DNA of 40,347 nucleotides from Anaerolineae bacterium (lineage in GTDB: Bacteria; Chloroflexota; Anaerolineae; B4-G1; SLSP01), in the NCBI GenBank assembly GCA_016926915.1, contig JAFGNR010000228.1, positions 1-40,347 of the forward strand, in the 5' to 3' direction. The notes beneath the pieces were generated by a model. The model ran no database searches and had not been told where the DNA came from. It was given only the letters and a program-made list of their open reading frames with translations. How positions within the stretch are numbered: position 1 is the first letter of the stretch; the number at the start of each line of letters is the position of its first letter. This document shows positions 33,718 to 40,347 of this stretch, piece after piece. The position numbers and the translations under genes were made by a program.

Positions 33718-33738
33718 GCCCCATCACTGGGGCTTTTT
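33718..33738 (+). terminator. Terminator after tRNA remnant
   Basis: GCCCCA-TCAC-TGGGGC-TTTTT. Confidence 0.75.
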
Positions 33739-33789
33739 GTTTGCCAACTTGTCAACCACAAACCGGGCTATGTTCACGGAGTAGGGAAC

Positions 33790-34467
33790 ATGGCACGAAG
33801 ACGGCACAAACTATCACGCGACCTCGATCAACTGAGCAAGAAGTTGCAAGCGTGGACCAGACGAGAGGCGGCTTATCGCGATAGCTATCGCCGGGCTCTT
33901 GTCGTGGGTAGAACGCAGCAGTGGATGAGGCTTTCACCGACAGAGTTCGAACTCTACATCGGCGCGCTGTTTCAGAAGTTTGGTTGCGATGTGCTCCATA
34001 CCGGAAAAACCGCCGATGGCGGTGTTGATCTCATTGTAGAGAAGAACGGGCGCCGGGGACTGGTGCAGTGTAAGCGTTATACCAATCCAGTTGGCGCCTC
34101 AGCCATCCGAGACTTTCGGGGGGCAATGGTGCGTGAAAGGGTTGACCTGGGCTTTTTCGTAACCACCAGTCGCTTCACTGCCAATGCACGTCGTGAAGCT
34201 GAAGATTTCTCCCCTACGATCGTTTTGTACGATGCTGCCAAGTTGGCGCAGTTGTCAGATGAGCTGGAAGGAGACGCAATCGGGAATGCCACCTACCCAA
34301 AACCCATCAAGCGCAAACAGACGCCGGGGTACGCATTGGCGGACATCTTCAGCGGTTTCATGGGGAAGGCGTTGGCGATTGGGATTCTGCTTCTAGGCGC
34401 CATCACGTGCTGTTTGGGACTACCTTTCATTTTGGCTCTTGTCGGAAATCTGGGGAACGCCCGCTAG
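33790..34467 (+). CDS. Mrr-like restriction endonuclease (PD-(D/E)xK) with C-terminal TM segment
   Basis: GCDVLHTGKTADGGVDLIVEKNGRRGLVQCKRY; C-terminal ALAIGILLLGAITCCLGLPFILALVG. Confidence 0.8.
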   Translation: MARRRHKLSRDLDQLSKKLQAWTRREAAYRDSYRRALVVGRTQQWMRLSPTEFELYIGALFQKFGCDVLHTGKTADGGVDLIVEKNGRRGLVQCKRYTNPVGASAIRDFRGAMVRERVDLGFFVTTSRFTANARREAEDFSPTIVLYDAAKLAQLSDELEGDAIGNATYPKPIKRKQTPGYALADIFSGFMGKALAIGILLLGAITCCLGLPFILALVGNLGNAR

Positions 34468-34488
34468 TCCACACGGGTTGAGAGGGTA

Positions 34489-34514
34489 AAGGCACAGGCA
34501 ACAGCCTGTGCCTT
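34489..34514. terminator. Bidirectional terminator-like hairpin between convergent genes
   Basis: AAGGCACAGGC-AACA-GCCTGTGCCTT. Confidence 0.7.
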
Positions 34515-34542
34515 GATGACTTCGGGAAGGAACTGGCTAGGC

Positions 34543-35520
34543 TCAGTTGGCTTCCAGCCACGCCATGGTGGTGTTCAGCATCGTCTTGGCGAACTTGTAC
34601 ACGAAATCGGTGTCGTAGTCGCGATAGAAGCATTCCGTGACCATCACCAGGGCGAGGTGCAGTGTGTAGAGCTGCGATCTCTGTTCCTCTTCGAAGGTGA
34701 AGGTGGTTTTGCCATAACCGCGCATGCTGTGGGTGACGCCCTCGCCAAAGAACGGCCTGAATTGCGCTTCCATCAATGGGTCGGCCCACAGGGCTCTTTC
34801 GAAATCGAGGAGACCTGTGATCTTGCCGTCTTTGACAAAGAAGTTGGGATCCCATGCATCCCAATGCACGAGACGAGGCGTGGTCGCCGCCTCTAGCGCG
34901 GGCGCATGCTTCAGGATGGCGGCGCGGAATTCTTCATCGCTGAAGCCATAGTCAACGTCTTTCCTGCGACCATCTTCCAGCACAGAATCCATGATCTTCA
35001 TGAACGCCGCTCTCCAGGTTTCGCTGCGCAGATCGCTATTGCCCGGATAGCCGAAATAGTCGCCGGTAAACCCGTTGATCTCCCGAATGATTTCGCCAAT
35101 CCGGAATTCGATTTCCGCCTGCATCTCCGGGGGCAGGGAGGCTTTGACGTGGTCGAGATTGTCCCCGGCCAGTTTCTCCATAAAGAAATAGCCGGCGTCG
35201 CACAGATCCCGGGTCGGGTCGTAGAAGTAGATTTCGGGAACCGGAATGGCCGGGTTTGTGCGGGCCAGGCGCATGGCGGTAACTTCGGTTTCCATGAGGT
35301 TCTTTTCGTAGGTCATCACCTCGGCGTCTTGCGGCGGCGCGATCTTGAGGATGACCTCCCGGCCACCGGCCAGCCGGACGGTATAGGCAGCGTTGAACCA
35401 CCCCTCTTTGAGCTCACGGATAGCCTCTTCACCAGCGGCAAGCCCTATGCCATTGAAAGCGCGGGCTGCCAGCTGCTCAATCTGCTCTCGTGTCTTTCTG
35501 TTTTTGGTTTTGCTTTCCAT
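34543..35520 (-). CDS. Aminoglycoside phosphotransferase-family kinase
   Basis: LVHWDAWDPNFFVKDGKITGLLDFERALWADPLMEA (Brenner/DFE-type motifs); RBS GGAG. Confidence 0.8.
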   Translation of the reverse strand: MESKTKNRKTREQIEQLAARAFNGIGLAAGEEAIRELKEGWFNAAYTVRLAGGREVILKIAPPQDAEVMTYEKNLMETEVTAMRLARTNPAIPVPEIYFYDPTRDLCDAGYFFMEKLAGDNLDHVKASLPPEMQAEIEFRIGEIIREINGFTGDYFGYPGNSDLRSETWRAAFMKIMDSVLEDGRRKDVDYGFSDEEFRAAILKHAPALEAATTPRLVHWDAWDPNFFVKDGKITGLLDFERALWADPLMEAQFRPFFGEGVTHSMRGYGKTTFTFEEEQRSQLYTLHLALVMVTECFYRDYDTDFVYKFAKTMLNTTMAWLEAN

Positions 35521-35601
35521 GTTCCACTCCACGAAGGGAAAGGTGGGACGCCCCTGATTAGGCGTGAATGGGCGTCCCACCTGCACGATCAAGGCGCATG
35601 C

Positions 35602-37839
35602 TTAGCCCACAACCTCGAACTCCGCGTGGAGCGTGGCCAGCGCGTCGGCGCCCACCCAGACATCGAAGGCTGCCGCCTCTTGAATCCACCCGTTGGCCTG
35701 GGTGCTCCAATACTTCAGTTCGTCCGGGCCAAGGTGGAAGACGACGGTCTTGGTCTCGCCGGGTTGGAGCGTGACGCGCTCGAAGCCCTTCAGCTCGCGC
35801 ATGGGGCGCGAATCGCTTCCCCACCGCTGGTGGATGTACAGCTGGACCACCTCATCTCCGGCGACTTGCCCGGTGTTGGTCACGCTGGCGGTCACGGTCA
35901 CCGTATCGCCCACCTGCACCTGCTGCGCCGAGAGGTTCAGATCGGCGATCGCGAAGGTGGTGTAGCTCAGGCCAAAGCCAAAGGGATATAGTGGGGTCGT
36001 TGGGCTATCCCAGTAGCGCGAGCGATACATGGGGCTGGTCTCGGGCGCGTGGGTCAGCGTCCGCGCGTAGTAGAGCGGCGCGTGGCTGCCGCTGCGCGGG
36101 AAGCACACCGGCAGTTTGCCGCCCGGATTTACATCGCCAAAGAGGATGTCTGCCACGGCATGCCCGCCTTCCGTTCCCGGCTCCCACGCCTCGAGGATGG
36201 CGGGCACGTGCGCCGCCGCCCAATTGATGCTCAGCGGGCGCCCGTTCAGCAGTACCAGCGCCACGGGCTTGCCCAGGGCGCTCACGGCCTTTAGCAGCGC
36301 TTCTTGCTGCCCCGGCAGATCCAGCGAACCGCGTGACGCAAATTCTCCGGCCATGTTGGCGTTTTCGCCGAGCACCATGATCACCAAGTCGGCGCCTCGC
36401 GCCGTTTCCACCGCGGTCCGGAAAGCTTCCTCGGCGGCTTCTGGCGTCTGGACCGGCTTCTTCGTCCCGGCGTGCATCTCATCGAAGGGGGAAGGAATAT
36501 CCCGGCGGATCTCCGGTCCCGGCGCGTAGGCGATCTTTGCTCCCGGCAGTTTGGCGCGGATGCCCTGCAGGACGGTCACCGCGGCCGGCTCGTGGCCGAA
36601 GACCATCCACGACCCCTCGGTGGCTTCCATCGAATCGGCCAGCGGGCCGATCACGGCCACGTTCTCCAAATCCTTCGAGAGCGGCAGGATCCCGCCTTCG
36701 TTGCGCAGCAGCACCATCGAGCGCTGAGCCGCGCGCCGCGCAGCTTCCCGGTGTTCCGGCAGGGCGACCACCTTTTCCAGCCGCGTTTCATCCGTGTAGG
36801 GATGCTCGAATAACCCCATGCGCACCTTGAGGGTCAGGATGGGGCGCACCATCTCGTCGAGCTGGTCCATCGAGAGCGTTCCGTCTTGCACTAAATCGAC
36901 CAGGTTCTCCAGGTAGGCGCCTGAGGCCATGTCCATGTTCAGACCGGCCTCCAGGGCGCGCCGGGCGGCGTCGCGCTTGTCGCGGGCGTAGCCCTGGATG
37001 ACCAGATTCCCGACTGCAAGCGCATCGCTGACCACGAACCCTTCGAAGCCCCATTCCTCTCGCAACACATCCCGCAGCAGCCAGCGGTTGCCGGTGGCCG
37101 GGACGTTGTTCAGATCCATGTAGGCGCTCATGAAGGTGCTCACGCCGGCTTCCACGGCGGCCTGGAAGGGGGGGAAGTAGACGTTGCGCAGGTGGGCTTC
37201 GGGCAGGTAGACCGGGTCGTAATCGCGCCCGCCGTCTGCCGCCCCGTACCCGGCGAAGTGCTTGGCGCAGGCCGCCACCCGCTCCGGGTCCGCCAGGTCC
37301 GTTCCCTGGAACCCGCGCACCTGTGCGGCTGCCATTGCCGCCCCCAGATAGGGGTCTTCGCCGGCGCCTTCTACAACGCGTCCCCAGCGGGCATCCCGCG
37401 CAATATCCACCATCGGGCCAAAGGTCCAGTGTATCCCGGCGGCGCGAGCTTCTTTGGCGGCCACAGCCTGGGCCTCTTCCGCCACCGCCGGATCCCACGA
37501 GGCCGCCATCGCCAGCGGCGCCGGGAAGATCGTCCGGTAGCCGTGGATCACATCCAGCGCGAAGAGCAGTGGAATCCCCAAGGGGCTTTCTTCCACGGCG
37601 ATCTTCTGCAGTTCGTTGAACCGCCGGGTGTCATTCAGCCACAGCACCGATCCCGCCCCGCCTTTGCGGATGAGTTCTTCGGCCTTGGGTCCCGGCATAA
37701 AGTCCGCCCCGCTGATCTGCGCCAGCTGCCCCACCTTTTCTGCGAGGCTCATGCGCGCCAAGAGCGCCGCGACGCGCCCGGCGACGCCGGTTTCCGGTGG
37801 AACGGCTGCGCCTATCCCTGTCTTGTCCATCGTGTTCAT
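35602..37839 (-). CDS. GH3 family beta-glucosidase
   Basis: GH3 motifs: GFEGFVVSDALAVGNLV, ACAKHFAGYGAADGGRDYD, fibronectin III-like C-terminus. Confidence 0.92.
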   Translation of the reverse strand: MNTMDKTGIGAAVPPETGVAGRVAALLARMSLAEKVGQLAQISGADFMPGPKAEELIRKGGAGSVLWLNDTRRFNELQKIAVEESPLGIPLLFALDVIHGYRTIFPAPLAMAASWDPAVAEEAQAVAAKEARAAGIHWTFGPMVDIARDARWGRVVEGAGEDPYLGAAMAAAQVRGFQGTDLADPERVAACAKHFAGYGAADGGRDYDPVYLPEAHLRNVYFPPFQAAVEAGVSTFMSAYMDLNNVPATGNRWLLRDVLREEWGFEGFVVSDALAVGNLVIQGYARDKRDAARRALEAGLNMDMASGAYLENLVDLVQDGTLSMDQLDEMVRPILTLKVRMGLFEHPYTDETRLEKVVALPEHREAARRAAQRSMVLLRNEGGILPLSKDLENVAVIGPLADSMEATEGSWMVFGHEPAAVTVLQGIRAKLPGAKIAYAPGPEIRRDIPSPFDEMHAGTKKPVQTPEAAEEAFRTAVETARGADLVIMVLGENANMAGEFASRGSLDLPGQQEALLKAVSALGKPVALVLLNGRPLSINWAAAHVPAILEAWEPGTEGGHAVADILFGDVNPGGKLPVCFPRSGSHAPLYYARTLTHAPETSPMYRSRYWDSPTTPLYPFGFGLSYTTFAIADLNLSAQQVQVGDTVTVTASVTNTGQVAGDEVVQLYIHQRWGSDSRPMRELKGFERVTLQPGETKTVVFHLGPDELKYWSTQANGWIQEAAAFDVWVGADALATLHAEFEVVG

Positions 37840-38008
37840 GAGAGCTCCTTTCTCGAATTGAGTATGACCCCTGATTCACTACAAAGCCACAGAGGAAATA
37901 TAAAGAAAACGCTTTGGGAAGCTTGCCCCATCTCTGTGTATCTCCCTATCACTTCTTCACGTTCCCCGCGTACAGTCTCTGCGCGCCCTGCGGCGCACGC
38001 CTCCTTGT

Positions 38009-38022
38009 TGCAATCGATTGCA
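38009..38022. promoter_or_regulatory. LacI-type operator TGCAATCGATTGCA (upstream of GH3 gene)
   Basis: Identical palindrome upstream of the lacI-family gene. Confidence 0.75.
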
Positions 38023-38054
38023 TTCCAACCTACAAAAAAACGGCAGGCCCGGGT

Positions 38055-39068
38055 TCAGGTTGATTTTCGAATCACCAGCGTCACCGGAAATGTGACATTG
38101 GTGACCACGCCGGTTTGAATATACTGGATCAGATTTTGGGCCAGCAGTCTGCCGGCCAGAGAAAGGTCCTGTCGTATTGTGGTGAGGGGCAGATTGTTGT
38201 AGATGGCGATGGGTAAATCGTCATAGCCGACGGCGGCCACGTCCTCCGGCACACGCTTGCCGTGCTGTTGGAGGACGGTGAGCGCGCCGACTGCCATCAG
38301 ATCGCTATTGACGAAGACCGCATCCAGATCTGGCGCTTGCGCCAACAGACGCTCCATGGCGTCAACTCCCGAAGCGTAAGAATAATCGCCGTAGGCCAGC
38401 AGCCGGGGGGCCACGCTGCGTCCGGCAGCCTGTAAAGCCTGCTCATAGCCCTTGAAACGGTGCTGCACCGTCAAACAGGCGTCTGGCCCTCCCAGGAAGG
38501 CAATGCGTTGCCGCCCTCGCTGGATCAAGTGTTGGGTCGCCAGTCTGCCTCCCGCGATGTTGTCCCCGGTTACCGAACAGTAGGTGAGGTCCGGCGCCGG
38601 GACGCCCCAGGCGATGAAGGGCGCGCCTATCTCGACCAGGGCTTCGAGGTGCGATTGCGTGTGGGGTGTGGTCAGCAGGATGAAGCCGTCTACGCGCCCG
38701 CTATCCAGATAGGCGTGCGCCCATGCTGCGTCGTTGGGATTGGCGTGCACCACGAGAAGATCGTAGCCCAGGGCATGCAGCCCCCGCCCGATGCCGCTCA
38801 ACATCTCCAGCCCGAACAGGTCTTCCTCGGAGGAAAACTGCGGGGAATAGACCGGGGCGACAAAGGCCACGGTATGGCTCTGGCCCAGGCGGAGATTGCG
38901 GGCCGGAACGTTGATGCGGAAATGGTGTTCCCGGGCGATGGCCTGAATGCGCGCTTTGGTCTCCTGGCTGATGAGCGCGCTGTCATTCAAGGCGCGCGAG
39001 ACCGTCGATGTGGAGACGTTGGCCAACCGGGCGATATCCTCAAGGGTCTGAACGATCTTCTTGTTCAT
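38055..39068 (-). CDS. LacI-family transcriptional regulator
   Basis: TLEDIARLANVSTSTVSRALNDSALISQETKARIQAIA HTH. Confidence 0.95.
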   Translation of the reverse strand: MNKKIVQTLEDIARLANVSTSTVSRALNDSALISQETKARIQAIAREHHFRINVPARNLRLGQSHTVAFVAPVYSPQFSSEEDLFGLEMLSGIGRGLHALGYDLLVVHANPNDAAWAHAYLDSGRVDGFILLTTPHTQSHLEALVEIGAPFIAWGVPAPDLTYCSVTGDNIAGGRLATQHLIQRGRQRIAFLGGPDACLTVQHRFKGYEQALQAAGRSVAPRLLAYGDYSYASGVDAMERLLAQAPDLDAVFVNSDLMAVGALTVLQQHGKRVPEDVAAVGYDDLPIAIYNNLPLTTIRQDLSLAGRLLAQNLIQYIQTGVVTNVTFPVTLVIRKST

Positions 39069-39085
39069 TCGGCTTCCTGCAGCAT

Positions 39086-39099
39086 TGCAATCGATTGCA
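39086..39099. promoter_or_regulatory. LacI-type operator TGCAATCGATTGCA (upstream of lacI-family gene)
   Basis: Identical palindrome, 17 bp upstream of the start codon. Confidence 0.75.
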
Positions 39100-39340
39100 T
39101 TGTAACATGGAAGCGAGCTCTGTCAAGAGACCCGTGCAGGAGAACCGCCAAGACGCCAAGTGCGTCAAGGATATGCACTCTTGTTGTTTTGACGGGATCG
39201 CCAGATCCCCGTCTTTGACGTCGTGCAGACTTTCCGGGCTGTGAAACGCATGCGTGGCGGTTTTCCCCAAACCGTCACGCACGCCAGCCCAGGTTGCTTT
39301 TCATCTGGCTGTTGAGCGGTCCGCACCGCCGGCGCCTGCT

Positions 39341-39528
39341 TCACATCCGGGCAGGCCGTCCCAGACGGTAGAGGCCCCGCCCCATTAGCCCGGACCAGGT
39401 CGCGCCGCCAAAGGCGCCCAGGAGCGAAAAATCGCGCCGGCGCCGGGAATCCAGAAGCAATATCCGAACACCGCGAGGCTAAGTCCCACGTAGGCGGTCG
39501 CCTTGCTGAAATCCTGGCTTCGTACCAT
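39341..39528 (-). pseudogene. 5'-truncated, frameshifted DUF4386-like membrane protein remnant
   Basis: MVRSQDFSKATAYVGLSLAVFGYCFWIPGAGAI then, in a shifted frame, FSLLGAFGGATWSGLMGRGLYRLGRPARM-stop. Confidence 0.6.
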
Positions 39529-39613
39529 GAATGACTCTCAGCCGGCAGCCATCAGCTGCCAGCGGTTAGCCCTGCGCATGGCGGCGCTGTCGATCCCTGA
39601 GATCAGGCTTTTG

Positions 39614-40309
39614 TTAGCGAGGTTCCTTGACTCCCTTGATAAGCAGCCATAGGGGGAAGGCCAATTCAACCATCGAGAGGAAGCCGATTGTGGTGAATAG
39701 TGCTGCGTATTGGGGGAAGAGCAGGTTCCCAAAGCTCTGGATCAGGTAGCAGAACGCCGCCACGATCAACAGGAGGCCCGGGATTTTGGAGATATAGCCC
39801 GATTTGTAGACCAGGTAGCCCAGGAAGGCGAGGTGCAGGCCGAAGAATAAGCCCCAAATCAGCGCGACCGAGTCATGAAGGTTCAAGAACAGGAGCGCGA
39901 GCGCGTGCAGCTGGCCGGTTTCGAATACGGTCAGGTAATCGGCGCCGCTCAGAAGCTGTAGCGGGATGAAACGGTTGAGCAGATTGACGCTCTGCACGAC
40001 GGTCATCGCCAGCCTGGAAAACGCCGCCGCCAGGGAAAGGGTTTTGTCGACCGGCTTGAGCAGGGCGTAGAGTGCGGCGATCAGCGCAATTTCGATTAAG
40101 AAGACCAGGGCGTCGCTCGCCATGCTGAGGCGAAACAGCGTGTCTGACGCCGCGATGTTGGCGGCGGTTGCGGCGGCATCTCCCGGCACGATCAGGGTGG
40201 AGGGAACGTAGATCATGCTAAAGGGGGCCAAGACCGTCATCGCCAGGGTGAGAAGCGCGACAATTTTGGCCGTTGTGTTGAGAGAACGCGGGTTTGCTCC
40301 GGTCGTCAT
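39614..40309 (-). CDS. DUF4386-family integral membrane protein
   Basis: Multi-TM; RLSMASDALVFLIEIALIAALYALLKPVDKTLSLAAAFSRLAM; RBS GGAG. Confidence 0.8.
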   Translation of the reverse strand: MTTGANPRSLNTTAKIVALLTLAMTVLAPFSMIYVPSTLIVPGDAAATAANIAASDTLFRLSMASDALVFLIEIALIAALYALLKPVDKTLSLAAAFSRLAMTVVQSVNLLNRFIPLQLLSGADYLTVFETGQLHALALLFLNLHDSVALIWGLFFGLHLAFLGYLVYKSGYISKIPGLLLIVAAFCYLIQSFGNLLFPQYAALFTTIGFLSMVELAFPLWLLIKGVKEPR

Positions 40310-40347
40310 TCTTTTTCTCCTTGATTTGATCACGCGAAGGTTCAGGC

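Noticed and set aside
34906-35991. 361-aa + strand ORF opposite the APH and GH3 genes
   Set aside because: Antisense shadow of two well-supported coding regions
37862-38060. Degenerate AT/GC-mixed intergenic stretch with CACAGAGGAA/CTCTGTG words, suspected insertion remnant
   Set aside because: No ORF, no clear inverted repeats or target duplications visible
37192-38118. 308-aa + strand ORF opposite GH3 and intergenic DNA
   Set aside because: Shadow ORF of GC-rich GH3 coding sequence

Overview
The window holds the right-hand ~33.7 kb of an integrated tailed phage followed by ~6.6 kb of host-like DNA. Positions 1-23.8 kb (+ strand) form a siphovirus-type head/tail operon: MuF-like protein, Mu-I-like protease with a nested scaffold start, decoration protein, major capsid protein, head-tail connectors, tail tube, a frameshifted tail chaperone (A AAA AAA slip), a 1995-aa tape measure, tail hub and fibres, and two glycosidase-like TIM-barrel proteins. 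Positions 23.9-32.3 kb (- strand) form an early operon. Its core is a PRTRC-type cassette: ParB, a ubiquitin-like protein C, an uncharacterised protein, E2-like protein B, a JAMM/JAB protease (A), an E1/ThiF-like enzyme, and a small protein starting with the exact beta-clamp motif QLSLF. This is in effect a phage-borne ubiquitin-like conjugation/partition module. The intergenic region upstream of the operon has a TTGACA-N17-TAAGAT leftward promoter, an intrinsic terminator in the leader, and an opposing TTGACG-N17-TATGAT promoter that would make a ~73-nt two-hairpin RNA antisense to that leader. This looks like an antisense/attenuation switch. A 14-bp palindrome, ATTTCCCGGGAAAT, occurs exactly twice and once as a one-mismatch copy, always intergenic, and is a parS/operator candidate. 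A tyrosine integrase is followed by a truncated tRNA-Val(CAC) 3' half (attR, ending at 33713). Host genes follow: Mrr-like nuclease, APH-family kinase, GH3 glucosidase, LacI regulator with two identical operators, and DUF4386 membrane proteins including a frameshifted remnant. All family calls are from reading the sequence; no searches were run.
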